Shown here one piece after another: positions 1 to 8,090 of a DNA stretch of 64,000 nt. Position 1 is the first letter of the stretch; each line of letters begins with the position of its first letter. Source of the stretch: Variovorax saccharolyticus (GTDB lineage: Bacteria > Pseudomonadota > Gammaproteobacteria > Burkholderiales > Burkholderiaceae_C); assembly GCF_030316765.1 (NCBI RefSeq), contig NZ_JASZYT010000018.1, positions 1-64,000 on the forward strand. Reading direction: 5' to 3'. The notes beneath the pieces are model-generated. The model searched no databases and was not told the origin of the DNA. It was given only the letters and a program-made list of their open reading frames with translations. The translations under genes were made by a program, and so were the position numbers.

Positions 1-73
1 AGGGCATACCGCCCACCACCGCTGAGACGTCGGGGTTGCATCGGCGTTGGAGACGTTGCGGATCTTTGAACAC

Positions 74-92
74 CCCCGCACCGCTTGCGGGG
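74..92. other. Hairpin downstream of mdtB
   Basis: A perfect 7-bp inverted repeat (CCCCGCA / TGCGGGG) around a 5-nt loop lies about 36 nt past the mdtB stop codon. No T-run follows on the minus strand, so it is at best a weak terminator or a transcript-end stabiliser. I see no recognisable gene in positions 1-127. Confidence 0.35.
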
Positions 93-103
93 CGCCCCTC
101 CAG

Positions 104-123
104 CGACAACGACAACGACAACG
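104..123. repeat. Short hexanucleotide tandem repeat
   Basis: Three perfect copies of CGACAA (104-121) followed by a partial copy sit four bases beyond the mdtB stop codon. Repeats of this kind can vary in length between strains. The tract is outside any gene I can support, so an effect on expression is not evident. Confidence 0.6.
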
Positions 124-127
124 GAAC

Positions 128-3100
128 TCATGCCGCAGCCCTCTGCCCGAACCGCCGCCCCAGCCGATCGAACGCGAGATAGATGACCGGCGTGGTGAAC
201 AGGGTCAGCACCTGGCTCACCACCAGCCCGCCGAAGATCGCCAGCCCCAGCGGCCGGCGCAGTTCCGCACCCTCGCCCCATCCCAGCATCAGCGGCAGCG
301 CCGCGAACAGCGCCGCCAGCGTGGTCATCAGGATCGGCCGGAAGCGCAGCAGCGCCGCCTGGTGAATCGCCTCCAGCGGCCCCTTGCCCTGGTTGCGCTC
401 GGCGTCGATCGCGAAGTCGATCATCATGATCGCGTTCTTCTTCACGATGCCGATCAACAGGATGATGCCGATGATCCCGATCACGCCGAGGTCGTTGCCG
501 GTCAGCATCAGCGCCAGCAGCGCGCCGACGCCGGCCGAAGGCAAGGTCGACAGGATGGTCAGCGGATGGATGTAGCTCTCGTAGAGCACGCCCAGCACGA
601 TGTACACGCACACCACCGCGGCCAGGATCAGCCACAGCTGGTTGGTCAGCGACTTCTCGTAGGCCCCGGCCGCGCCGAGGAAGGTCATGCTCACGCCCGC
701 CGGCAGCGCGATCTCCTTGGCCGCGGCGCGGATCGCCGACACCGACTTGCCGAGCGACACGCCCGGCGGCGTGTCGAAGCCGACCGTCGCGGCCGGATAC
801 TGCGCCACCCGTGTCACTTGCAGCGGCGCGAACTGCTCGCGCACCGTGGCCAGCGCCGACAGCGGCGTCGCGGTGCCAGCACCGGTGCGCAGCTGCAGGT
901 TGCCGAGGCCCTCGGGCGAGGACAAGGCCTCGCGCTGGGCCTCGAGGATCACTCGGTACTGGTTGGTCTCGGTGAAGATGGTCGAGACGATGCGCTGGCC
1001 GAAGGCACTGTAGAGCGCGTCGTCGACCGAGCTCGCCGTCACCGACAGCCGCGACGCCGTGTTGCGGTCGATGTCGACGTAGGCCGACAGGCCCTTGGCG
1101 CCTGCATCGGTGGTCGGATTGCGAACCTGCGGCACGCTGCGCAGGCGCTCGACCAGCTTCTGCGCCCACTCGTTCACCGTGGTCGTGTCGGCGCCTTCGA
1201 GCGAGACGCGGAACTCGGTCGGCCCGGTCTCGGCGTCGATGGTCAGGTCCTGCGTCGGCTGCAGGTAGAGCGACACGCCCGCGGCGCCCTCGCGCACCCG
1301 GTCGCGCAGCCGCTGCATCACCACGGCCTGGTCGTCGTGCCCCGGGCGCAGGTTGATCAGGATGCTGCCGGTGTTGAGCGCCATGTTGTTGGCGGCGTCG
1401 ACGCCGACCACCGAACTCAGGCTGCGCACGTCCGGATCGGCCAGGATGATGTTGGCCGCGGACTGCTGCAGTTCGGCCATCCGCAGATAGGACACATCCT
1501 GCGCGGCCAGCACGCGGGCCTTGAGCTGCCCCGTGTCCTGGGTCGGGAACAGGCCCTTGGGAATCACGACGTAGAGGGCCACCGTTAGCGCCAGCGTCAG
1601 CAGCGCCACCAGCAGCGTCAAGGGCTGATGGCGGAACACCCACTGCAGCCAGATGTCGTAGCGCGCGATCACGCGGTCGAAGAAGCGCTGCACCGCGGCA
1701 CCGAAGCGCCCGCCCTCCTCGGCCTGCGGCCTGAGCCAGCGCGCCGACATCATCGGCACCAGCGTCAGCGAGACCACGGCCGAGATCAGGATCGTGATCG
1801 CCAGCGTCACCGCGAACTCGCGGAACAGGCGGCCCACCACGTCGCCCATGAACAGCAGCGGAATCAGCACCGCGACCAGCGAGACCGTCAGCGAGATGAT
1901 GGTGAAGCCGATCTGCGTCGCGCCCTTGAGCGCGGCCTGGAACGGCGGCTCGCCCTTCTCGAGGTAGCGCGCGATGTTCTCGATCATCACGATCGCGTCG
2001 TCGACCACGAAGCCGGTCGCGATGGTCAGCGCCATCAGGCTCAGGTTGTTGAGGCTGTAGCCCAGCAGGTACATCAGGCCGCAGGTGCCGATCAGCGAGA
2101 TCGGCACCGCGATGCTGGCGATCACCGTGGCGCGCACGCTGTGCAGGAAGAAGAAGATCACCAGCACCACCATCACCACCGCCAGCGCGAGCTCGAGCTG
2201 CACGTGGCGCACGGAGGCGCGGATGCCGGTCGTGCGGTCGCTCAGCACCTCGACCTTCAGCGCCCCCGGCAGCGAGGCCTCCAGCTCGGGCAGCAGCTTC
2301 TTGATGCCGTCGACCGTGCCGATCACGTTGGCGCCGGGCTGGCGCTGCACGTTGAGGATGATGGCCGGATAGAGCTTGCCGTCCTGCTCGCCCTGCTGGG
2401 CGCTCGAATGGCTGCCGGCCCAGGCGCCGAGCTGGGTGTTCTCGGCGCCGTCGATGACGCGCGCGACGTCGGTCATGCGCACCGGCGCGCCGTTCTTCCA
2501 GGCGACGATCAGGTTCTTGTAGTCGGCCGCGGTCACCAGCTGGTCGTTGGCATTGATCGTGTAGGCCCGCTTCGGGCCGTCGAAGCCGCCCTTGGCGCTG
2601 TTGGCGTTGGCCGCCGTGATCGCGGTGCGCAGCGTGTCCAGGCCGATGCCGACCGCGGCCAGCGCATTGGTGTTGGCCTGGATCCGCACCGCCGGACGCT
2701 GGCCGCCCGACAGCGACACCAGCCCGACGCCGCCGACCTGGCTGATCTTCTGCGCCAGCCGCGTGTTGACCAGGTTCTGCACCTCGGTCAGCGGCATGGT
2801 CTCGGAGCTCACGGCCAGGGTCAGGATCGGCGCGTCGGCCGGGTTGACCTTGGCATACACCGGCGGCGCCGGCAGGTCGGCCGGCAGCAGCGAGCCGCCG
2901 GCATTGATGGCCGCCTGCACCTGCTGCTCGGCGACGTCCAGCGTCTGGTCGAGAGCGAACTGCAGCGTCACGATCGAGACGCCGGTGGCGCTGGTCGAGC
3001 TCATGCGGTCGAGGCCGGCCATCTGGCCGAACTGGCGCTCCAGCGGCGCGGTCACGGTGCGGCTCATGACCTCGGGGCTGGCGCCCGGGTAGAGCGTCTG

Positions 3101-3244
3101 CACCTGGATCGTCGGGTAATCGACCTGCGGCAGCGCTGCCAGCGGCAGAAAGCGGAAACCGACCAGGCCCGCGAGCACGATCGCGAGCATGAGCAGCGCG
3201 GTCGCGACCGGCCGCTCGATGAAGGGACGCGAAGGACTCACCAC
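128..3244 (-). CDS. mdtB: RND multidrug efflux transporter, MdtB type
   Basis: Inner-membrane, proton-driven RND (HAE-1) transporter of 1038 aa, close to the roughly 1040 aa of E. coli MdtB. It opens with the family's N-terminal helix (residues 9-30) and the periplasmic motif VDYPTIQVQTLYPGASPEVM (41-60). The DD pair of the proton-relay helix is at 415-416 (TGFVVDDAIVMIEN). Relative to my memory of E. coli MdtB there is an insertion of about ten residues near 278-292. It starts 6 nt after the mdtA stop, so the two are one operon. MdtB normally works as a heterotrimer with MdtC, which is not inside the window. MuxB-type naming is equally acceptable. Substrate is unknown. Confidence 0.9.
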   Translation of the reverse strand: MVSPSRPFIERPVATALLMLAIVLAGLVGFRFLPLAALPQVDYPTIQVQTLYPGASPEVMSRTVTAPLERQFGQMAGLDRMSSTSATGVSIVTLQFALDQTLDVAEQQVQAAINAGGSLLPADLPAPPVYAKVNPADAPILTLAVSSETMPLTEVQNLVNTRLAQKISQVGGVGLVSLSGGQRPAVRIQANTNALAAVGIGLDTLRTAITAANANSAKGGFDGPKRAYTINANDQLVTAADYKNLIVAWKNGAPVRMTDVARVIDGAENTQLGAWAGSHSSAQQGEQDGKLYPAIILNVQRQPGANVIGTVDGIKKLLPELEASLPGALKVEVLSDRTTGIRASVRHVQLELALAVVMVVLVIFFFLHSVRATVIASIAVPISLIGTCGLMYLLGYSLNNLSLMALTIATGFVVDDAIVMIENIARYLEKGEPPFQAALKGATQIGFTIISLTVSLVAVLIPLLFMGDVVGRLFREFAVTLAITILISAVVSLTLVPMMSARWLRPQAEEGGRFGAAVQRFFDRVIARYDIWLQWVFRHQPLTLLVALLTLALTVALYVVIPKGLFPTQDTGQLKARVLAAQDVSYLRMAELQQSAANIILADPDVRSLSSVVGVDAANNMALNTGSILINLRPGHDDQAVVMQRLRDRVREGAAGVSLYLQPTQDLTIDAETGPTEFRVSLEGADTTTVNEWAQKLVERLRSVPQVRNPTTDAGAKGLSAYVDIDRNTASRLSVTASSVDDALYSAFGQRIVSTIFTETNQYRVILEAQREALSSPEGLGNLQLRTGAGTATPLSALATVREQFAPLQVTRVAQYPAATVGFDTPPGVSLGKSVSAIRAAAKEIALPAGVSMTFLGAAGAYEKSLTNQLWLILAAVVCVYIVLGVLYESYIHPLTILSTLPSAGVGALLALMLTGNDLGVIGIIGIILLIGIVKKNAIMMIDFAIDAERNQGKGPLEAIHQAALLRFRPILMTTLAALFAALPLMLGWGEGAELRRPLGLAIFGGLVVSQVLTLFTTPVIYLAFDRLGRRFGQRAAA

Positions 3245-3250
3245 GCCCCC

Positions 3251-4519
3251 TTACTGCGGGGCAGGCCGCTGCCGGCGGCCCTCGCCGCGCGGGCCGGAGG
3301 CGCCGGGGCGCGGCGCGGCGGCCGGCTTGTCGCCCTGCAACTGCACGCGGGCGCCGTCCTTCAGGCGGTCGCCGCCTTCGGTGACCACGTCCTCGCCGGC
3401 CTTCAGGCCTTCGGTGATCGCCACCACGTCGACCGTGGCCTCGCCGCGCTTCACCGGACGCACCGACACCGTCCGGTCTTCATTCACCACGTACACGAAG
3501 GTGCCGTTGGGGCCGATGCGCACCGCGGTCACCGGCACCACGATCGCGTTCACGGTGCGCAGCACCATCTGCACATTGACGAACTGGTTCGGGAACAGCG
3601 GCGTGCCGGCGTTGGCGAAGCGCGCCTTGGCGCGGACCGTGCCGGTGCTGGTGTCGACCACGTTGTCGAGCGTCGAGAAGGTGCCGGTGTCGAGCACCGC
3701 GCTGCGCACCCGGTCGAGCGCCTTGACCGGCAGCGGCTCGCCCTTGGCGAGCTGGGCCTGGATGTCGGGCACGCGGTCCTGCGGCACCGCGAACTGGACG
3801 TCGATCGGGTTCATCTGCGTGATCACCGCGATGCCGGTGGTGGCGTTGGCGGTCACCGTGTTGCCCGGGTCGACCGTGCGCAGCCCGATGCGCCCGGTCA
3901 CCGGCGCCGTCACGCGGGTGTAGTCCAGGTTGAGCTTGGCGGCCGCTTCGGCCGCGCGATCGGTGGTCACCGTGCCTTCGAGCTGCTTGACCAGCGCGGC
4001 CTGGGTGTCGACGTCCTGGCGCGCGATCGAATCCTGCGTCAGCAGCGTGCGGTAGCGCGACAGCGTGACACGCGCCGCCTCGAGCTGCGCCTCGTCGCGC
4101 ACCCGGTTGCCCTGGGCCTGCATCAGCGCCTGCTCGTAGGGGCGCGGGTCGATGCGGGCCAGCAGCTGGCCCTTGCTGACGGTCTGGCCTTCGGTGTAGA
4201 GCACCTCGGTCAGCACGCCGCCGACTTGCGGCCTGAGCGTGATGGTGGTCAGCGGCGTGACGGTTCCGAGGGCGTCGATCAGGATCGGCATGTCCATGCG
4301 CCGGGCCGCCGCATGACCGACCGTGGAGCTGGCGCCACCGAAGTTCGGCCGGCCGCCGACCGGCTCGCCCGAGCGCTTGATCAGCCACCAGGCTCCGCCG
4401 CCCAGCCCCAGCACCACCGCCAGCGCCACCAGGCTGCCGATCCAGCGCCGCCGTCGAGAGGGAGCAGGAAGGGTCGCTGGGAGGTTTTCGGGGGCGGCTT
4501 CGGGATGGGGGGACGACAT
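3251..4519 (-). CDS. mdtA: RND efflux periplasmic adaptor, MdtA type
   Basis: Membrane-fusion (adaptor) protein of 422 aa that would bridge the RND pump to an outer-membrane channel. A single N-terminal transmembrane segment (about 25-47) is followed by the HlyD/biotinyl-lipoyl type core with PQVGGVLTEVLYTEGQTVSKG, here split as barrel-sandwich halves around a coiled-coil hairpin (about 120-190). A beta-barrel domain with the PVTGRIGLRTVDPGN signature follows. The C-terminal 30 residues are Pro/Arg-rich and probably disordered. It is the first gene of the mdtA-mdtB operon, with a candidate response-regulator box upstream at 4589-4605. No outer-membrane factor gene lies in the window. Confidence 0.9.
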   Translation of the reverse strand: MSSPHPEAAPENLPATLPAPSRRRRWIGSLVALAVVLGLGGGAWWLIKRSGEPVGGRPNFGGASSTVGHAAARRMDMPILIDALGTVTPLTTITLRPQVGGVLTEVLYTEGQTVSKGQLLARIDPRPYEQALMQAQGNRVRDEAQLEAARVTLSRYRTLLTQDSIARQDVDTQAALVKQLEGTVTTDRAAEAAAKLNLDYTRVTAPVTGRIGLRTVDPGNTVTANATTGIAVITQMNPIDVQFAVPQDRVPDIQAQLAKGEPLPVKALDRVRSAVLDTGTFSTLDNVVDTSTGTVRAKARFANAGTPLFPNQFVNVQMVLRTVNAIVVPVTAVRIGPNGTFVYVVNEDRTVSVRPVKRGEATVDVVAITEGLKAGEDVVTEGGDRLKDGARVQLQGDKPAAAPRPGASGPRGEGRRQRPAPQ

Positions 4520-4588
4520 CGGTGAATGGGCTTGTATGCGGCAGCCCGTAGTGGAGCGCCGAATCGTAGCGCCCAGCCCTTACGAACC

Positions 4589-4605
4589 GTAAAGCCTCGG
4601 TAAAG
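4589..4605 (-). promoter_or_regulatory. Candidate response-regulator box upstream of mdtA
   Basis: Read on the minus strand this is CTTTAC-CGAGG-CTTTAC: two identical hexamers with an 11-bp period, about 70-86 nt before the mdtA start. Tandem half-sites one helical turn apart are typical of OmpR/PhoB-family response regulators. The overlapping sequence CCTCGG-TAAAG-CCGAGG (4595-4611) could also form a 6-bp hairpin. No cognate regulator gene is adjacent, so the assignment is inference. Confidence 0.4.
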
Positions 4606-4736
4606 CCGAGGTTGCCGCCTTGCGTCCGGCGATCTCCGGATGCAACTGGCGCCGCCCGGGAGCAGTTCGTCGCATGGCCGTGGCGGGCGCGGCGGGCGCT
4701 CGGCACAGTCCGCCCATCGTCCTTCAGGAGCACGTC

Positions 4737-5264
4737 ATGCTGACCCAGGTCTTCCAGCACACCCCGAAGTGGGTCTACATCCTTTTTGCCACCCTGCTGT
4801 GGCTCGGCGCCAAGCAGTTGCTGGCCGGCAGCGTGAGCCTGGTCCGAGTGACGCTGCTCCCGATCGCCATGACCGGCCTCGCGGTGTCCGGCATCGCCAC
4901 GGCCTTCGGCGACGCACCGCTGGCCCTGCTGGTCTGGTGCTGCGCCGCGCTCGTGTCGCTGGGCCTCGTGATGCAGCGCGGCGTCGCGGCGACCACGCGC
5001 TACGACGCGGCCGCGCGCCGATTCCAGGTTGCCGGCAGCGCGGTGCCGCTGCTGTTGATGATGGGCATCTTCTTCACCAAGTACACCGTCGGCGTGCTGC
5101 TCGCGATGCACCCCGAACTGGCCCGCCAGCCAGGCTTCGCCCTTGGCATCAGCGCGCTGTACGGCCTCTTCACCGGCGTCTTCACGGGCCGCGCGATGCG
5201 CCTCTGGAAACTCGCGATCGGCACGGTCCGCGCAGCCAGCGTCGCGCGCGGCGCGGCGGCCTGA
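4737..5264 (+). CDS. Multi-spanning membrane protein, DUF6622-like
   Basis: A 175-aa integral membrane protein with about five hydrophobic segments (roughly 13-30, 38-56, 60-78, 98-118, 128-146) and a basic C-terminus. It resembles what I recall of the DUF6622 family. No catalytic motif is visible. The ATG at 4737 is chosen because CAGGAG lies 8 nt upstream; the reading frame is open further 5', but without a comparable ribosome-binding site. It is the first of four same-strand genes ending in a LytS/LytTR two-component pair, which suggests a membrane stress or envelope-sensing context. Function is unknown. Confidence 0.7.
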   Translation: MLTQVFQHTPKWVYILFATLLWLGAKQLLAGSVSLVRVTLLPIAMTGLAVSGIATAFGDAPLALLVWCCAALVSLGLVMQRGVAATTRYDAAARRFQVAGSAVPLLLMMGIFFTKYTVGVLLAMHPELARQPGFALGISALYGLFTGVFTGRAMRLWKLAIGTVRAASVARGAAA

Positions 5265-5327
5265 TAGGGTCGACCCGCATCGCCCGCGCCTGTTCCTTCG
5301 CAACAATTCCGATCCAGGACCTCCACC

Positions 5328-5615
5328 ATGAAGAACCCCTCCGATCCCCAAGCCGTCGAGCGCCTGGCCCGCCGCCGCGCCGGCGCCAAGATGGGCTGGT
5401 ACGTCCACGCCGTGGCCTACCTGCTGGTCAACCTGCTGCTGGTCGGCCTCGCCGCCTCCCTCGGACAGCGCTGGGCCGTATTCCCGCTGCTCGGCTGGGG
5501 CCTGGGCCTGCTGATCCATGGCGCCGTCGTGTTCCTGGTCGCGCCGGGCGGCAATCTCTACGAGCGGCTGCTGGCGCACGAACGCAAGGCGCTCGGCGCC
5601 GGAGACCCCTGGTGA
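5328..5615 (+). CDS. Small 2TM-domain membrane protein
   Basis: A 95-aa protein with a basic amphipathic N-terminus (VERLARRRAGAK) and two transmembrane helices (about 24-45 and 50-71) joined by a short turn. This matches the 2TM domain found alone or fused to histidine kinases. The start is supported by CAGGACC upstream. Its stop codon TGA overlaps the GTG start of the following sensor kinase, so the two are translationally coupled. A role as accessory input subunit of that kinase is plausible but is only inferred from position. Confidence 0.75.
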   Translation: MKNPSDPQAVERLARRRAGAKMGWYVHAVAYLLVNLLLVGLAASLGQRWAVFPLLGWGLGLLIHGAVVFLVAPGGNLYERLLAHERKALGAGDPW

Positions 5616-6679
5616 GCACGACCCGGCGCCACAATTTCACGCGCAAGAACCTCAGGGACGTGCTGCGGCACGGCCTCAACACCGCGATCTTCTGCTGCGT
5701 GATCGCGATCGCCCTGGCGCTGTCGGGGCGCGGTGGATGGGGCTACCAGTTCGTCTATTCGCTGTCGATCGGACTCATCAGCTGGCTCATCATCGACCTC
5801 GGCCGGCTGGCGCTCAGCACCGACCCCGACAAGCCCTGGCCGGGCCCCGCCAGGGCCGTGCCGCTGATCGCCGTGGGCATCACCGCCGGCTTCCTCGGGG
5901 GCAATGTCATCGGCGACGCCTGGAGCGGCGCACCGCTGCTGGAGTTCTGGAGCTTCGCGCCCCACAAGTTCGCCTCCACCCTGATCATCACCGCGCTGGC
6001 CAGCGTCGTCATGTGCTACTACTACTACAGCCGCGGCAAGAGCAAGTACCTCGAGGGCGCGATCGCGCTGGCACAGCGCGACGCCGCCGATGCGCGGCTC
6101 AAGCTGCTCGAAACGCAGCTCGAGCCGCACATGCTGTTCAACACGCTGGCCAATCTGCGGGCGCTGATCACGACCGATCCGGCCCGCGCCGTCGAGATGC
6201 TCGACCGCCTCAACGCCTATCTGCGGGTCACGCTCAGCGGCTCGCGGGCGCTGTCGCATCCGCTGGCGGCTGAATTCGATCGCCTGTCCGACTACCTGAG
6301 CCTGATGTCGGTGCGCATGGGCAACCGCCTGCGCTACACGCTCGACCTCCCCGAAGACTTGCGCGAGGTGCCGGTGCCGCCGCTGATGCTGCAGCCGCTG
6401 GTCGAGAACAGCATCCGCCATGGGCTCGAGCCCCAGGTGGAAGGCGGCGAGATCCGCGTCCAGGCACGGCGCGACGGCAAAAAGCTGTGCATCGAGGTGC
6501 GCGACACCGGTGCCGGCATGGACACCGCAGCACTCACGGCCGACGGCGGCGGCTTCGGGCTGGCGCAGGTGCGTGAGCGGCTGGCGACGGTCTACGGCGC
6601 CGAGGGCCGGCTCGCCCTGACATCCCCGGAAAGCGGTGGCGTCTGTGCCACCATCCTCCTGCCCCTTGCGAAACCATGA
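5612..6679 (+). CDS. LytS/AlgZ-type sensor histidine kinase
   Basis: A 355-aa HPK7-class kinase. Four hydrophobic helices occupy the N-terminal half (about 20-140). The His_kinase domain follows with the phosphoacceptor box ETQLEPHMLFNTLANLRAL, then an HATPase_c domain with N-box PLVENSIRHGLEP, G1 box DTGAGMD and G2 box GFGLAQVRERL. The GTG start at 5612 has GGAG 7 nt upstream and overlaps the preceding stop by 3 nt. The gene ends in an ATGA overlap with the LytTR regulator. Family knowledge says it phosphorylates that regulator. The ligand or signal is unknown. Confidence 0.9.
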   Translation: MSTTRRHNFTRKNLRDVLRHGLNTAIFCCVIAIALALSGRGGWGYQFVYSLSIGLISWLIIDLGRLALSTDPDKPWPGPARAVPLIAVGITAGFLGGNVIGDAWSGAPLLEFWSFAPHKFASTLIITALASVVMCYYYYSRGKSKYLEGAIALAQRDAADARLKLLETQLEPHMLFNTLANLRALITTDPARAVEMLDRLNAYLRVTLSGSRALSHPLAAEFDRLSDYLSLMSVRMGNRLRYTLDLPEDLREVPVPPLMLQPLVENSIRHGLEPQVEGGEIRVQARRDGKKLCIEVRDTGAGMDTAALTADGGGFGLAQVRERLATVYGAEGRLALTSPESGGVCATILLPLAKP

Positions 6680-7500
6680 ACCCGACCGCCCTGATCGCCG
6701 AAGACGAGCCCCTGCTGGCACAGGCCCTCTGCGCCGAACTCGCCGCCGCCTGGCCCGAACTGGAGCTGGTGGCGACTGTAGGCGACGGCCGCAGCGCCGT
6801 GCGCGAGGCCCTGGCCAGACTGCCGCAGGTGCTGTTCCTCGACATCCGCATGCCCGGGCTCGACGGGCTCGGGGTGGCCGCCGAACTCGCCGATGCCTGG
6901 CCGGCCGACGAAGCGCCCATGCCGCAGCTGGTCTTCGTGACCGCCTACGACGAATACGCGGCCAAGGCTTTCGACGCCCAGGCCATCGACTACGTGCTGA
7001 AGCCGGTGCAGCCCGAGCGGCTGCGGCGCACGGTGGCGCGCCTGCGGCAGGCGCTCGAGGCCCGCGAGCCTGCCGCCGCCAGCGCCGAAGAAGCGCTCGC
7101 CAGCACGCTGGCGCAATGGCAGAAGGCGCTGGCCGCCGCCGGCGCTCCCGGCCCGGGCGGCACCGGCGCGCCGCTCAAGTTCATCACCGCCAGCGAGGCC
7201 GGCGGTTCCACGGTGCGCATGGTTCCCATCGACGAAGTGCTGTACTTCGAAGCCGCCGACAAGTACGTCCGCGTGTTGACCGCCACGCACGAGTACCTGA
7301 TCCGCACGCCGCTGAAGCAATTGCTGCCGCAACTCGACCCGGAGGCCTTCTGGCAGGTGCATCGGGCCGTGGTGGTGCGCAGCAGCGCCATCGAGGCGGT
7401 GCATCGCGACGAGGCCGGCCGCCAGCACCTGAGCCTGCGCGGCCGCGCCGACAGGATTCCGGTCAGCCGGCTCTACGCCCATCTGTTCCGCGCCATGTGA
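6676..7500 (+). CDS. LytTR-family response regulator (AlgR/LytR type)
   Basis: A 274-aa regulator with a receiver domain (about 4-125) in which E9, D10 and the phosphoacceptor D56 (LFLDIRMPGLDG) are visible, plus the lysine of YVLKPVQPERL. An Ala-rich linker of about 50 residues leads to a C-terminal LytTR DNA-binding domain (about 170-272; VLYFEAADKYVRVLTATHEY). The start overlaps the kinase stop as ATGA. This is the last gene of the operon, followed 30 nt later by a strong bidirectional terminator. LytTR regulators bind imperfect direct repeats; no target is identified here. Confidence 0.92.
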   Translation: MNPTALIAEDEPLLAQALCAELAAAWPELELVATVGDGRSAVREALARLPQVLFLDIRMPGLDGLGVAAELADAWPADEAPMPQLVFVTAYDEYAAKAFDAQAIDYVLKPVQPERLRRTVARLRQALEAREPAAASAEEALASTLAQWQKALAAAGAPGPGGTGAPLKFITASEAGGSTVRMVPIDEVLYFEAADKYVRVLTATHEYLIRTPLKQLLPQLDPEAFWQVHRAVVVRSSAIEAVHRDEAGRQHLSLRGRADRIPVSRLYAHLFRAM

Positions 7501-7529
7501 GCAGCCCGGCGCCAACAGTGGCGGGCAGA

Positions 7530-7558
7530 AAAAAACCGGCCTCCAGGGCCGGTTTTTT
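7530..7558. terminator. Bidirectional rho-independent terminator
   Basis: AAAAAACCGGCC-TCCAG-GGCCGGTTTTTT: a perfect 12-bp inverted repeat with A-tract and T-tract arms. It sits between the convergent LytTR regulator (plus, ends 7500) and the Tyr/Pro-rich protein gene (minus, ends 7597), so it can serve both. Confidence 0.92.
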
Positions 7559-7596
7559 CATGATGTGACAGCAAGAAGATTCGGTGTCGCTGTCGC

Positions 7597-7956
7597 TCAG
7601 CGGTAGTAGCGAACGTGGCCTCGGCCGTGACCGTGTCCACGGTAGTAGCCGGGTGCCGGACGGTAGTAGGCCGGCGGCGGTGCGTAGTACACGGGAGCCG
7701 GACGGTAGTAGACGCGCGGCGCCGGACGGTAGTAGACCGGCGGCGGCGGATAGTAGACCGGCGCCGGCGCCACGTACACCGGGGCGGGTGCGTAGTAGGG
7801 CTGCGGCGTGGCAACCCCGATCGCCACGCCCGGGACATTGACGCCGACCGACCAGCCGACCGCGGCATTGGCCGAAGCGGCGGCGAACAGCGCGCCGGCG
7901 GCAACGGCCCCGGCAGCGGCCCACTTGAAGAATTTGGTGCGAATGACGCTCATCAT
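7597..7956 (-). CDS. Secreted Tyr/Pro-rich repeat protein
   Basis: A 119-aa protein with a Sec signal peptide (cleavage probably after ANA near residue 32). A mature part is built of degenerate Y-Y-x-P-x-P repeats (for example APAPVYVAPAPVYYPPPPVY) and ends in a His/Gly/Arg tail (GHGHGRGHVRYY). The repeat core has about ten tyrosine pairs or triples. Such low-complexity exported proteins are common in Burkholderiales; no enzymatic motif exists. The first of two adjacent ATGs is used because AGGAG lies 5 nt upstream. It is divergent from glnS and ends at the bidirectional terminator. Cell-envelope location is likely; function unknown. Confidence 0.8.
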   Translation of the reverse strand: MMSVIRTKFFKWAAAGAVAAGALFAAASANAAVGWSVGVNVPGVAIGVATPQPYYAPAPVYVAPAPVYYPPPPVYYRPAPRVYYRPAPVYYAPPPAYYRPAPGYYRGHGHGRGHVRYYR

Positions 7957-8090
7957 GGAACTCCTGTTGGGGCGGGTGTTGGCCGCCCATGTGTGTATTC
8001 AACGCTTGAGGTGTGAAGGCCGTGCACGTCGCTCTGTGAAGAAGGTTGCCAAAGGTAACGCCCCCGGAGCCCCACCTAGAATGGGGAGAT

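Noticed and set aside
1628..4525. Long open frame (about 965 codons) on the plus strand opposite mdtB and mdtA
   Set aside because: It is a shadow of the high-GC RND genes: composition is dominated by Arg, His, Ala and Gln, there is no domain, and the minus-strand products are unmistakable.
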